Notes: generated by a model from the letters alone, not told the origin. A stretch of DNA of 64,000 nt from Crocodylus rhombifer (GCA_038503035.1 JAVSML010001080.1:238027-302026); one strand, 5' to 3'; numbered from the stretch's first letter, positions 45,301 through 56,861 are shown. Numbers and translations are program-made.

Positions 45301-45701
45301 ACTGAATATCTGAACATGTGTGTCAGCCAAAAATTTTACTATATTCTCAGAGCACATCTAGAAAGGAAAGTCGGTCATACAGTTAGGGAGACATGGTTGA
45401 AGCTCTGATGGTGTTAACTTGCATAAATCATTTCCTGCCTTGATGGCTTATTTCCCCACATGTAAAAGGGAAGAATATTTTCCAAAACATAATGGAATTG
45501 CTAGGATGAAATCATTAACAACTGGAGACAATCTAGGTATCAAGACAACTTCTGAACCTCACTATCTGGTAGCACATCACAGATCATCTGCCATTGCATA
45601 TTAACTACCAAATTCCTCTTTCCACAAACAATAGAAATTACACATACATACAGAATTAGGAGCAGACACAGATGACTACATCTCAGAAGAGTAATGCTTA
45701 G
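42391..45701. other. Long AT-rich intron-like stretch
   Basis: A short (CCT)n run lies at 42480-42496. A minus-strand 128-codon frame at 44839-45225 has no domain or splice support. I see no other repeat, exon or RNA gene in these 3.3 kb. Confidence 0.4.
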
Positions 45702-46111
45702 GAAAGCTGGGATACAGTGACCACGAGCTGATCACTTTCACTATCCACCAAAGCTGGCAAGTCGGTCAGCAATGCAGAAGTCCTCAACTTTAGGAAAGCT
45801 GACTCTGATAAGCTCGGGAGCCTTGTTGTCAAAGCCCAAGGGACCACAACACGAAACAGAGGGGAGTTCAGGATGAGTGACTGCGCCTCAAGGGAGCAAT
45901 CCTGAAAGCACAAGTGATGTCCCTCCCATCTCAGAGGAAAGGTAGCAAAAGAGCACAGCAAACCCCTTGTTCCCCCCTTTGGCTCTGGAGTGAACTCGAC
46001 CTCCTGCATCTAAAAAGAGAGGCTTATAAAGGATGGAAGACTAGAATCACAAGGGAGGAATATTCTGCACTGGTCTGAACCAGGAAAGCCAAGGCTGCAA
46101 CTGAACTCCAA

Positions 46112-46384
46112 ATGGCTACAAGTATCAAGGACAATAAAAGGTCCTTTTTCAGATACATGGGGAGTTGGAAGAAAAGCAAGGGTAACATTGGACCGCTACT
46201 AAATCAAATGGGACAACTGACAACTGACACCCAGGAAAAAGCCAACATGCTTAATGGGTATTTTGTGTCAGTTTTTCACCAGCCCAAAGGGACAGGCCTG
46301 CCTAACACAGTGTGGGATGGCCTGGGTGAGGATGAATTTATAACCTTCATCAGTGTTGACCATGTAAACACCTTGAGAGACTAG
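46112..46384 (+). pseudogene. CR1 ORF2 linker region, broken
   Basis: 90 codons with DNKRSFFRYMGSWKKSKGNI, LLNQMGQLTTDTQEKANMLN and GYFVSVF. This is the segment between endonuclease and reverse transcriptase in CR1 ORF2, where phrases such as KKxFYKYI..K and ..EKAEVLNxFFASVF are conserved. The next frame begins after a stop near 46382. Part of the CR1 copy spanning 45702-47866. Confidence 0.7.
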
Positions 46385-46458
46385 ACACCTTCAAGTCAGC
46401 TGGTCCTGACAGTTTGCACCCCAGGGTACTCAAGGTGTACTCATGTCACTCAGGTTAA

Positions 46459-46830
46459 GTGCCTGAAGACTGGAAGAAGGCTAGTGTGGTACCCTTCTTC
46501 AAGAAAGGGAGGAAAGTAGATCCAAGGACTTACATACCAATCAGCCTGACCTCAATCCCTGGGAATATCTTGGAAAAAATTATCAAAGATACCATTCTTG
46601 ACAAACTGGCTGATGACAACATCCTGAGGGACAGCCAGCATGGGTTTGTTGCTAGTAGGTCTTGCCTGACCAATTTTATCTCCTTCTATGACCAGGTGAC
46701 ATATCACCTAGACAAGGGAGAAGAGATTGACATCATATATCTGGACTTTAAAAAAGCCTTTGATTTGGTGTCCCATGATCTCCTCATGGAAAAATTGGCC
46801 AACTGCAGCCTCAGCTACATCACAGCCTGA
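46459..46830 (+). pseudogene. CR1 reverse transcriptase fingers and motif A, broken
   Basis: 123 codons: PEDWKKASVVPFFKKGRKVD, YIPISLTSIPGNILEKII, SQHGFVASRSCLTN and IDIIYLDFKKAFDLVSHDLL. The last phrase is motif A with its catalytic aspartate (YLDFKKAFD). The product would bind the RNA template and prime synthesis at nicked DNA. The frame ends at 46830, before motif B, in a region full of small indels; motif C lies in another frame and is mutated. The reading frame is not a functional gene. Confidence 0.85.
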
Positions 46831-47024
46831 TGGCTAGGGAATTGGCTCTGAGGTTGGACTCAGAGTGGTAATTGACAGAAGTGAATCATCATGGTGCTCC
46901 GTGACCAGTAGTACTCTTTAACATCTTTATTAACAATGCAGACACCGATGTCAGAAGCGGACTGGCCAAGTTCGCCGATGGTACCAAACTTTGGGGTAAA
47001 GCGTCCACACCTGAGGATAGGCTC

Positions 47025-47687
47025 ATGATCCAGGCCAACAATGACAGGCTTAAAAAATGGACGGATAAAAAGCTGATGACATTCAATACGGAAAATTGCA
47101 AGGTACTCCACCTTGGGGAAAAAACCCCACATCACACTTATAGGCTCGGCAGTGCTACGCTCGCTTGCACCACAGCTGAAAGGAACTTGGTGGTCATGAC
47201 TGAACACAAGATAAACATGAGCCACCAATGCTATGTTGCAGCATGTAAAGTGAACAAAACTCTCACTTACATCCACAGATGCTTCTCAAGCAAATCTCAA
47301 GATGTCATTCTCCTGCTCTACTCAGCCTTGATGAAGCTGCAGCTGAAGTACTGCATCCAATTCTGGGCTCCACAATTTAAAGAGGATGTGGAAAAGCTTG
47401 AGAGAGTCCAGAGGACAGCCACATGCATGATCAGAGGGCAAGAGAACAGGCCTCATGACGACAGGCTGAGAGACATAGGACTCTTCAGCCTGGAGAAGCA
47501 CAGGCTCAGGGGTGACTTAGTGGCTGCCTGCAAGTATATAAGCGGTATACATCAAGATCTGGGAGAGCGCCTGTTCACCAGAGCATCCCATGGGAAGACA
47601 AGGTCAAACAGTCACAAACTCCTCCAAGAAAGTTTTAGGCTGGACACAAGGAAAAACTTCTTTACTGTCCAAGCCCCCAAGGCCTGA
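47025..47687 (+). pseudogene. CR1 reverse transcriptase C-terminal half, broken
   Basis: 220 codons, the longest open frame in the window. It starts just after the mutated motif C and includes NDRLKKWTDKKLMTFNTENC, KVLHLGEK, then [40 protein letters not shown] and GLFSLEKHRLRGDLVAAC. It ends near the 3' untranslated region. It matches 26834-27271 over the shared part, so the two copies belong to related subfamilies. Long openness here probably reflects youth rather than function, because the catalytic region upstream is broken. Confidence 0.85.
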
Positions 47688-47866
47688 AATAGGCTGTCTC
47701 CAGAGGTGGTGCAAGCACCTACTCTGGACTCTTAAGAAACATTTGGATGCTTATCTTACTGGGATCCTTTGACCCTAGCTGACTTCCTGCCCCTGGGGCA
47801 GGGGGCTGGACTTGATGATCTTCCGAGGACCTTTTCAGCCCCAATGTCTATGAAATCTATGAAATT

Positions 47867-48940
47867 AACAAGTGCACTTTTGTGTGCATCTCATAGAAGA
47901 TTTTTGTCAACACCCAGACTGGCAAGCAAGCCCTGTGTCCAGCAGAGGACCTGCAGTCTGAGAAGTACAATCTAAATGTAAAATCCAACTCTGTGAACTG
48001 GTATAAAGTGCAATAACAAATGAGTCTATATGTTTAAAAAAAGCCTCACACCTGTGTGAGTTGAATACTTCCAACCTGAGCAGTGTCAGAATGCTGTAAC
48101 CATGATGGTCCAGGAATTAGACAGGGAAATGATGTCTTAGGGTGATGTCTTTTAACAGACCAACTAAGTAGCTAGAATAAGTTAAACAAGCTTTTAAATG
48201 CAAGATATTCCCCATCAAGATTGCTCTTCTAACTTGAGGTAACTTACCCCTTTTTCTCCTTTTTGAAATGTTCCAATACCATGGAAATATGTACAGTGAA
48301 AAAAATAACAGAATTCCTGTTTAGAAACTAAAAATCCCTAGGCTGAACACGCTAATTTCACTGCTATTAAAAGAGAAATATATCAAAATATCATCCAGAG
48401 AGAAGCAGCATGTGAGTGAGCCTTTGTAATTGCACTTATTATTATTTGCAGATGTGCTTTTGCCCCACATTGTAGGTGAGGCACAGAGAACACGGTTTGA
48501 GGGGAATAAAATCTCCAAACCAGAGGAACTCCTAAAGAACAAACCATAAGGTAATTTTACAAAAACACATTACCTCTGCCTTTATCCACGGTCATCTACA
48601 AATGTTGCCTGCGTTGCCTTTTATGACTTTGAGGCACATCATAAAAAAGTTCTGAAAAGTTCAAACATAAATACTCTACACCTGGTTAAGATAGCTCCTT
48701 CCAGATGGCACCCCTAAAGAAAAGAGTATAGCTAACTATTACTGCATTCCTCTCTAAATAGGAAGACAACTGTAAGAATAAAAGCAGCAAAAATGTTGTG
48801 GAAGAAGGGAGTATACACAGGTGCTTTTTTGTTGGACACCAAGAGGATGAGATTAAAAATATGAGACACTTTTGTGAAAATCAGTGCAGCCTATTATTTT
48901 GCCAATAATGATACAAATAATGCAAACTACTAGTCTAGAG
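47867..48940. other. AT-rich DNA, no gene seen
   Basis: No exon or element recognised. It ends in GTCTAGAG, the left target duplication of the next hAT MITE. Confidence 0.4.
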
Positions 48941-49207
48941 CAGCATTTCTCAACCCATGGGTTGTGACCCAAAAGTGGGTTGCAAGAATATGTGAAAGGG
49001 TTACAAATGGATTCTCCTTTAAAGGAGAAAAAAAGTGGTAAACCATGACTTCTCCCTTGCAGCCAGTTCCAGCCTGCAAGGTGTTGCTTGAGGGCCCTCC
49101 TCAGCCCCACATACTGAGTGGCTGGGGCCTGGGCGTGAGGGGCACCGGGTTGGGACTAGCCAGTGTTTACAAATGGGTCTTGGTACAAAAAAGGTTGAGA
49201 ACTGCTG
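48941..49207. mobile_element. hAT MITE, 267 bp, perfect 8-bp duplication
   Basis: Exact GTCTAGAG at 48933-48940 and 49208-49215. Ends CAGCATTTCTCAACCCATGG and, reversed, CAGCAGTTCTCAACCTTTTT. Internal GGTTGTGACCC and GTGGGTTGC are typical of this hAT group. Confidence 0.92.
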
Positions 49208-49239
49208 GTCTAGAGCACAATTCACCAGCAGTCTCTCAC

Positions 49240-49355
49240 TGCCCGAAGAAGGGTGTTTGTGCCCAAAAGCTTGAAAAGAACAATTTTCCCAACTATTTAG
49301 TTCATCTAATAAAAGACATCACGTCTCCCCAAAGAACCTTGTCTCCCTAACTACT
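49240..49355 (+). repeat. Penelope/SINE-like repeat with hammerhead-like block, copy 3
   Basis: CCCGAAGAAGGGTGTTTGTG, CCCAAAAGCTTG, TTTTCCCAACTATTTAGTTC, ATCTAATAAAAGACATCAC and CCCAAAGAACCTTGTCTCCC. Close to copies 33285-33400 and 62663-62795. Confidence 0.75.
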
Positions 49356-49906
49356 AATCTTGAACTTCACCCACCTCTGTTAATTGCAAAGAGAACAAAT
49401 GCTTGGCAACATCACCACAATTTTAGTTCAGAAACGCTGGAGTAAAATCTTAAACATACATACAAAAAAGTTTGAACACAGGAAGGGTGGAATCTATTTC
49501 ACCCCTGAAATGCCAATTCCATGCAGTTAAAGGCACACAAGTGAGGTGGAAGTGGCATCACTTAATCTCCTCCCCATGACGTGCCAATTCTTACACATTA
49601 CTCCAGTACCCAGACTCTCTAGATCAACAGCTTTGCACAGAAGCAGATGCCAGAGCCCCTGCTCTACTCTCTTCTCTCATTCCTACCTTGTTCCAAATGT
49701 TTCAAATGCTGTAGGTGCCCCTTTCATGACATTCAAATTATACCCATTATAGCTTGCCTGTTCAGTTCCAGCTTCAGTGCAAGATTCAAATTTGGCAGAT
49801 TACCCTGCACACCTCACTATTACAGAAGTTCATCTTAAGTGGCCTTTTTCCTTTCTGGGAAATGCATACTTAGCACAAAATTGAGAAATTGTTTTAAGGT
49901 TTAGGA
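49356..49906. other. Unique DNA between repeats
   Basis: No gene or element seen. It ends in GTTTAGGA, the left duplication of the next MITE. Confidence 0.35.
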
Positions 49907-50304
49907 CAGTGGTCTCCAACCTTTTTAAGTAGATCACCTTTGACATTTAAAAGCAACTCAAAATCTACCATGCATCACTGCCCAGCAGGTAAGTCTGTGT
50001 GGAGGGAAGGGGGTTGGGGGGAGGGCAGATCAAAGCAGAGGGGAAAAAAAATTGGGGGCACATCTCCCCAGCAGGTAGAGTCCTACCTGGCCAGGGCCCC
50101 ACTCAACTTACACTTGCTCCTGCCTCTGCAGCACTGTCCCTCACCATGGGGGCCTCAACCTAACCCCAGCTCCTTTCCTCCCCCATGGACTGACCTGCTA
50201 GGCTGGAGTGTGAACATGCATGCACACAGACACTCAGCCCCACACCACTCCAAGAGGCTCCAAGATCTACCAGTGGATTGAGATCCACTGGCTGGTGGCC
50301 ACTG
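49907..50304. mobile_element. hAT MITE, 398 bp, perfect 8-bp duplication
   Basis: Exact GTTTAGGA at 49899-49906 and 50305-50312. Ends CAGTGGTCTCCAACCTTTTT and, reversed, CAGTGGCCACCAGCC. Internal AGATCACC and GAGATCCACTGG are typical words of the family. Confidence 0.92.
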
Positions 50305-50312
50305 GTTTAGGA

Positions 50313-52454
50313 CAATAAATATATTTCAACAGTGTGGTTTAACAGTTATAAAACCTAACCTCCCAACTTAAAATAGTATAGTAACTATTAACAACCACAG
50401 GACTGGTTGTTGATTAAAATAATTTAACTTGCATAAATAAAATTAATTCTTAATAAAAAAATCTCTCTTTAGCTAAATGCCTTGCAGCATCTTTAACCCA
50501 GAATACATGACAGAGAAACTACTAGAATTTGTCCTGCCTGGTATCAGTTAAATATTTTGCTTTTTTATTTTTAAGAAAGCAAATATAGATTCCAAAAATA
50601 AGCTCTGCGAAGCTATTATGATCAGCATGTAACCTATATATGCCAACATATTCTTTAAAATGCTTTGGCAGCTATAGCTTTTTAATTGCTTCACCTCTAG
50701 TTTCAATAATCAGTCTTGGCTTTTTGTAAAAGGGACCTAACACCAAAAGAAGTAATTTCAGCAATACTACACTTACATGCTTAATTCATAATTTAAATAT
50801 TTTGAAATGGGTTTCACCTGAGTAAATTAATTTACAGATTTCTACATGGGGAAAGAAGAGTTTAAATGAGAGTTTAAGAGTTAAAACTTGTTAACAGGAG
50901 TTTAAACTTGTTAATACCATTCTGCTCTTCTTCCTCTCTAATCTCTGATTCTCTTGATTCCTGGTTTGGTCCAACTGATTGACAGAACTGCAAGCCCACA
51001 ATTTTGATAAAATGAACCCGCATATATTGAGTATATGATAAAATGAACCCACAAAAGTTTATGATTTTTGTTTATGGGATGTTCCAAAAATAAGATTTTC
51101 CAAATATCTCCATGCCACTAATATTAGGAGTTGATTAGCAGATTTCTCTAAATAGAAATACCACTCTGCCTGAAAAACACCTAGAAGTTCAAGAATCAAG
51201 TTAGCAACAAAAAATGTAGTTTAATCTGAAATAACTATACTTTGGTAAAGGTCATTCACCACAGAAATATGCAGTACCAAATCCATACAGATGCCTTAGT
51301 TCAACAGAACTATGATTTTAGAATGCATGAAAAACACGTCAAGAAATCTTAGCAATCCGAAAGATACTTCTTTATAATGAACCATTACTCTTATTGACAA
51401 AGTGTCAATTAAAATCGTTTGTGAATTATTCTGTCAAAGAAGACTATGTGAATAATGGGGAATTTAAAAACCAAGCATAATCTAGCAAGAGCATAGAAGG
51501 AAGCTATATTAATATAAAATGAAGATACCAGAATAAAATGTATTTCATATTAACCTTCTATAACAAACTACTTCTCCCAAATAAAAATGTTAATTGAACC
51601 TATATGAAACCATGCAGGGCTTTTAAGCAGTCCCAAGTCAACCACAGGAAGTCAGTGTGGTAAAGGCTTTCACTGAAAAAATTCATATGCCACAGTACAC
51701 TATGAAAGGGAAGTGGGTTATCACACTCATGCAATCAAACCACAAGAAAAGCCTGGTTTTAGCCTTAAAAGGTTTCCATTTCTTCACACAGCAGAAGTCC
51801 CAACAGAAAATGTATAAAATAAGGCCTGGATCGGAATATGTGTCAACTTGTATATTATGTGATTTGCCAATGAAAATGTTTTTCCTCCTTTAAACAAATT
51901 TTAGCGACTCACTCAAATTAGCTTTTACTTAAAAACAAAAACAAAAACCATGCACCCTGTACTTTTATGGATAAATCACTGCAAAGAATGGAATAACTGT
52001 GAGTCATGTCTCCCAAGATGCAAATCAAAGCTGAAGTACACAGCTATTAATCTCAAAACTTCTCCCTAACCACTAATGGGAAGAATGCAGATACACAGAA
52101 GAAGAGTGGTCAGCAGCAAGGAGTCCAGGAAGTTGCACAAGTACAACCACCCTTCTATTACCTTTCAGTAAAGCCATGAAACTAATGCAGTATGGCTCCT
52201 ACTCCTTCCTAATTTTATTTGTTACTCTTCATTGCCTCAATCCCCATCCTAAAGACCTCAGGTTATCTGTATGAACTATGCATCAGAGACGTCCAGTCAT
52301 CACCACCTTCAAATTTTGGCAGCAATGCTCAATTGTTATGCTGCCACTGGCTTCAGATGTCACAGCTGTGCTCTGTATCTGATCTACAGCTAACTGAAGC
52401 CATGAATGTTCACTTAACCACAGTGAGAATATGGCAAAAGCTCCACTAATCAAC
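50313..52454. other. AT-rich intron-like DNA, no gene seen
   Basis: About 2.1 kb without a recognisable exon, RNA gene or repeat border. Confidence 0.4.
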
Positions 52455-52503
52455 ACCTTACAAGCAGGCATGCTCTATTAACCAGCATGCCAGCTTGTAA
52501 GGT
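52455..52503. repeat. Hairpin, 20-bp stem with one mismatch
   Basis: ACCTTACAAGCAGGCATGCT, a 9-base loop CTATTAACC, then AGCATGCCAGCTTGTAAGGT. It borders a CpG-rich 240-bp block. Confidence 0.9.
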
Positions 52504-52774
52504 AAAGTGAAACTGGAAGTGCCCACCGCGGCACTTCTGGTTTCTCCGAGCACCCACGGCCCGGGACAAAGCAACCTGCGCTGCCAAGCCCCCATGGCCC
52601 GAGGACATAACAGGCTGCACGGGGCACGCCTCCCTGTCCTGCAGGGCCCACGGGAGGGTCGGCAACACCTTGGACATGGCGCGAGAAGCAGTGGCCCAAA
52701 CAGGCAAGGATGCCTGTTCGGGCTGCGCAATTAACCAGCATATTTTGTTATCCAGCGTCCCCCATTCCCAGCTT
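52504..52774. repeat. CpG-rich block of unknown origin
   Basis: GC- and CpG-rich sequence (CCACCGCGGCACTTC, GGCCCGGGACAAAG, ACATGGCGCGAGAAG) ending in GCGCAATTAACCAGCATA. The word ATTAACCAGCAT occurs on both sides of the block (52477 and 52731), as direct copies. Probably a MITE core. Confidence 0.45.
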
Positions 52775-53138
52775 GTTTAAGCCTTCCAAAGCAGACTGGA
52801 GCTTCTGAAGCACTTCGGAAAAGCTTTGGATGTTTTGGACGCTGAAAGAGCAAGTTAGAAGAGGGATGGGAAATGGGGAAAAGACAGACACATGTAGGGG
52901 CCAGTGAGAAAGATTTCTCTCTGGTAGCCTTTCCAATGACAGTGTCTGGGGTGAGGGACCTAGAAACAGCATAAAAGCCTCTTTTTGGGAAGCATGGTGT
53001 GCCTTTTGCTAGCTTGTTCCCTCTCAGGAACTGCGTGAGAAAGGTACCCTAGCAGACTCAAGCATCTCAGCTTGGTTACTTTACTCAGTAGTTGAACTTG
53101 CCTGCTCCTTTTTGTTGTTAGAAAGGACTGGGTAGGAT

Positions 53139-53158
53139 TTAGCTTAGCTTAGCTTAGC
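53139..53158. repeat. (TTAGC)4 microsatellite
   Basis: Four exact TTAGC units, followed 35 bp later by a C-run at 53189-53202. Confidence 0.9.
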
Positions 53159-53504
53159 ATCTCTTAATACTATTCAATTTATAGTTGCTTCCCCCCCCCC
53201 CCCGCAAACTTAGAAAAAAGAAAGCTGTTCTCCCTGCCACCATGATCCATCACTGTGCAGGGAGACACACAGATTGCATACACGCACACACACAATATAA
53301 AGAAGAAAAATCAGATATTCATAGGAGAAGACAGACCACGCAATTTTTACATAGCTCTTAACACTGAAGCAAACAATCAAAGAGGAGTCCAGTGCACGCA
53401 CGGAACAGAGGGAATAAAACACACAATACAAAAGGATTGACACACACACCACAGACCTTTTGCAGCATAGGAAAAATCCAATATGAAGCCTGCTGGAAAG
53501 GCAG

Positions 53505-55551
53505 GTGCCAGGTCTTCTGGCAGGGGATGGAGATGGGATAGGAGAGCTAGAGCTGCAAGCCTCCCCCGCCCAAACAAGATGCATTCTCTTCCCCAGCAGC
53601 CATGACATCAGTGCTGCCAGTGGAAGCAAGGAGGTGGGAGCAGTGTCTGCACTTGATGTCTCTGCACCATCTCCCCTCAGTCCAGAAGTAAGCACCGGCA
53701 GTAGAATCACTGTCTCCTCCATCCCAATGTCATCTCTCAGCGTAAGCCTCCCACTGCCAGAGGAGGAGCTGAAGCTGAAACCAGGGATGCTGAGTGCGCT
53801 GGCTCAAGCAATTCTGGGGACGGAGGGGGAAATAGAGTTCGTGCTCCACAACCCTCAAATTTCCCCTAGACCCAGGTCTCCTCCAGAAAGCAGCACCTCA
53901 GAGGAGGTTGAGACTGTGGAGGCAAGTGGCTCAGCTAAGGCAGCTCCTCCTGCTGTTGAATCTCAGCCTGCTGAGTGGGATAAGGCAGGATCCTCACCCT
54001 CAAAGAAGCGGGGGGAGTAGTGTAGTGTGGGATCATTTTGAGCCGGCAGATAATTCAAGGTTTGTCATCTCCCAGCATTGTCAAAGGCACATGAGCCATG
54101 GCAAGGATGAGACACTTCTCCACCAAGACAATGCTGCTGTATCCGAGGAGGCAGCACCTCCATGCCCTTCTTTCAGCTCAGCCTGGCACCAGTGCAAGTG
54201 TCCCAAAAGGGAAGTCCCCCGCTCGCTCCAAAGCCCCCTTCCCCCCAAAGCAGAGGCAGGCCACCCTGGACCAGTAGGGGAAAGGTGGACAGAAAGGGGG
54301 GTGCATTCCCAAGGCGAGCGAGATCACCCAGAGCATTGGAGAGATGCTTGCTCTGGATAGCCAGCCCTTCTCCCTAGTTGCCAACTTTGTTGGCAACTTT
54401 GTCTGCGATGCCAACTTTGTTGGCATCCACTGCATGGCACACAGCCTACACCTAATAGTGAGGGACACCTTGGAGGGGAACAGGGCTGCCACTAACGGCG
54501 CCACCACCAGTACTGCTATAAGCCAGCTGATTTCAAAATGCAGGAAGGTGGTGAGCTACATCCACCACAGCAGCAAGGGGGGCAAGAAGCTGCAGGAGAA
54601 GCAAACAGAGCTGAACATCCCACAGCACAGAATCATGCAGGATGTGGAGACTCGGTGGAACTCCACAAACCTGATGCTCGAAAGGTTGGTGAAGCAACAG
54701 AAAGCCATGCATGGGATGGCCTTGCTTGAGAAGATTGGAATCAGCAGACCCCCAAACAGAGCTGAGTAGGGTACCATCTCCCAGATCTTGGTGGCCCTAA
54801 TGCCCTTCCTCGAGGCCACTTAGTGCTGGTTATGCCCTCCTCAGCCAGGTGATCCCCCTAGTGAGGGGGCTGGAGATCCAAATGGAAAAGTTCCAGGGGA
54901 TTAATGTTCCTGGTTGGGGCAGCCCGCTGTCACCAGACGTGCAGGCACTGGCGAGGCGGCTGAAGGAGGGCATCAGATGGCTGGATCCCTTGCAGTCCAG
55001 TATGGTCCGCATAATGGTAGGCATGTGCGAACTGAGGGTTAAGGTAAGCATGTGCAGTGGCAGCCCCAAAACCCTTGATCACTGGAAACAGGTGCTGGTG
55101 AGCAAAGTTAGGGAGACCAAAGTACAGAGGCGAGGGGATGTGGAAGAGGGGGATCCACTTTCCCGTGCCAGCACTCCCAGCACCAACCAGTCTCCTCCAC
55201 ACCAGCCACTGCCAATGTGGGCCATGGGCATGGCTTCAATGCTGGGGTCCAAACACCAGGTAGTGCCGAGGCTTCAGTGGCTACCTATCTCGCTGAGGAT
55301 GTGAAGCCACTAGACTGCAAACTCTTGACCTACTGGGCAAATGGCAGCCAGATGTAGCAGGATTTGGCCACTGGCAACACCTGTCCTGTCCACCAACCAG
55401 TGTTCCAAGCAAGATGGTATTCAGCATTGCTGGGGATGTTGTGACACCCAACCACTCCTGCTTGGATCCTGGTTTGGTAGAGCTGCTGGTGTTCCTAAAG
55501 GTGAACATTAGACTGCTGGGGTTCCCCAAGCTCCACCTGCAGACAGACTGA
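53505..55551 (+). pseudogene. hAT-family transposase (ZBED-like), inactivated
   Basis: A hAT transposase spread over several frames. N-terminal acidic and serine-rich region at 53505-54020, then a BED zinc-finger relic (SSVVWDHFEPADNSRFVI, QHCQRHMSHGKD) near 54020-54110, where the first expected cysteine is Ser. After ASEITQSIGEMLALDSQPFS the next conserved part, FVGIHCMAHSLHLIVRD, follows almost at once, so most of the first half of the RNase-H-like catalytic domain, including the first catalytic Asp region, is deleted. Then IMQDVETRWNSTNLMLERLV at 54630-54700, and the C-terminal hATC dimerisation segment PPTSVPSKMVFSIAGDVV, LDPGLVELLVFLKVNIRLL at 55390-55540, with a stop at 55549. Frame changes occur near 54010, 54340, 54770 and 55300. 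The ancestor would cut and paste its own DNA and supply hAT MITEs. This copy cannot. Confidence 0.85.
54377..54427. repeat. Twin palindromes inside the transposase relic
   Basis: GTTGCCAACTTTGTTGGCAA then C (54377-54397) and GATGCCAACTTTGTTGGCAT then C (54407-54427). Each has perfect 9-bp arms around TTT. They encode a duplicated ANFVG and sit exactly where the catalytic core is missing. Confidence 0.95.
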
Positions 55552-56028
55552 GTGCCACCCTCCTCACTCTGTCTACACCAATTTCCTTTTTTGAGTTTTT
55601 TAAAAGCTGAGTAATGCCCTGCTCTCAGCTGAAGGGGGCTCTAACTGCATCACTAGCCAGCAGAGGAAAAACATGTCCCTGCTGAGCTCATTCCCCTGCC
55701 AGGACGAACTTAGAGGTATGGGACTGGGGCTAGGGGGAAGAAGGCGGCCCCAGGTCTTGTGCATGACCACTAAAACTGCACCCTGCCAGGGTAGAGGCCT
55801 GGTGGGTCTACTGATGGCGTAGCAGCCCTGTAAATGCCAGGACCAACGATCCCATGGTGAAAGGCAGGTAGGAGGCACCGTAACCCCCAGCTATTGCAGG
55901 CACGCAAAGTCCTGGCTGGGGAACACCCAGACCTGTCACATCTTTGACAGGCCTGATGCTTGCTGGTCACAGTGCAGTTGTGAGGCTCCTGGTGAACTCA
56001 GCTTAGCTGCCCAGGATGCCGGCTATAG
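55552..56028. other. 3' part of the hAT relic, no gene
   Basis: GC-moderate sequence after the transposase stop, with no domain recognised in any frame. Confidence 0.35.
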
Positions 56029-56710
56029 GATTGAAAACCCCTTTGTCAGGCTGAGGAAGTACCTGCAGTTGGTCCGGGATGGAAGGAATAGTAAAGAAGC
56101 CAGAGGCTGGTCTGGCCACTCTGAAAAGTGGTTTGCCTTGTACTTTGTTCCCTCTTAGGATCAGGCCTGAGAAACTGGAGGCAGAGTGGTTTTTTGGTGA
56201 GGAATGTGCCCCCACAGGTAGTTGGGTTTTGTTTTCTTTGATAGAGTCCGGTGTGCAGTTTGTGGGGTACTGGAGATAGTTGGCAGGTTTTGTGTTTTGA
56301 GCTGTAGGAAGTTGGCTTCAGTTCTGGTGATGAGGTTACGTGCTTGTTTGAATGTACAAACCACTTTTCAGAGCCAGGACTATGAACTGCACTTCATCAG
56401 CCTCCTAGGTAGTAGGTACAGAAACTCATGGACTCAATTTACACAGTGGAGTTCTGGCACACTGCAGCCTGACGAACATCTGACACCCCAGGCATCTCTG
56501 CACTTTTACCTGCACTGCTACATCCCCCTTTCCCCCCTCCCCCCCCCTCCCCAAGCCTGTACCTCACCCCCTGACACCGCCATTTCCATTTTCACTGACT
56601 GGCTTTCTTGCCTGCATTGCAGGCCAGGCCAGCCTCTGGCTTCTTTACTAATAATTCAATCCAGGACCAACTGCAGGTACTTCCTCAGCCTCACAAAGGG
56701 TGTTTCAATC
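56029..56710. repeat. Inverted repeat with 90-bp arms
   Basis: The left arm from 56029 (GATTGAAAACCCCTTTGTCA) and the right arm ending at 56710 (reversed: GATTGAAACACCCTTTGTGA) share CTGAGGAAGTACCTGCAGTT and AGTAAAGAAGCCAGAGGCTG further in. By eye about nine differences over some 88 positions. The arms are separated by about 500 bp. Both arms read FVRLRKYLQLV in the same relative frame. Confidence 0.85.
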
Positions 56711-56861
56711 CTAAAGCTTCCAAAGATACATTTTTTTAAGTAATCCTTTATTTTTTCATAATGCACATATAGACAAAAAAAACAAGATAAGCCATCACAC
56801 ACCATGAGTAACATCGTATCTCCAATACAACACTGTGACAGTTCCATTTGGAAGGGCGTAC

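Larger units (their letters stand above)
45702..47866 (+). mobile_element. CR1 LINE, 2.2 kb, 5'-truncated
   Basis: The longest plus-strand CR1. It opens at the end of the endonuclease (TACAGTGACCACGAGCTGAT encodes YSDHEL), passes through the linker (RYMGSWKKSKGNIGPLL), the fingers and palm (46459-46830), the catalytic box where FADD reads FADG (near 46974), the C-terminal segment, and ends CTTGATGATCTTCCGAGGAC and CTATGAAATCTATGAAATTA. Stops and frameshifts break it into at least three frames. Confidence 0.9.

Noticed and set aside
45698..46009. Minus-strand 103-codon frame
   Set aside because: Antisense shadow of the plus-strand CR1 that starts in the same place.
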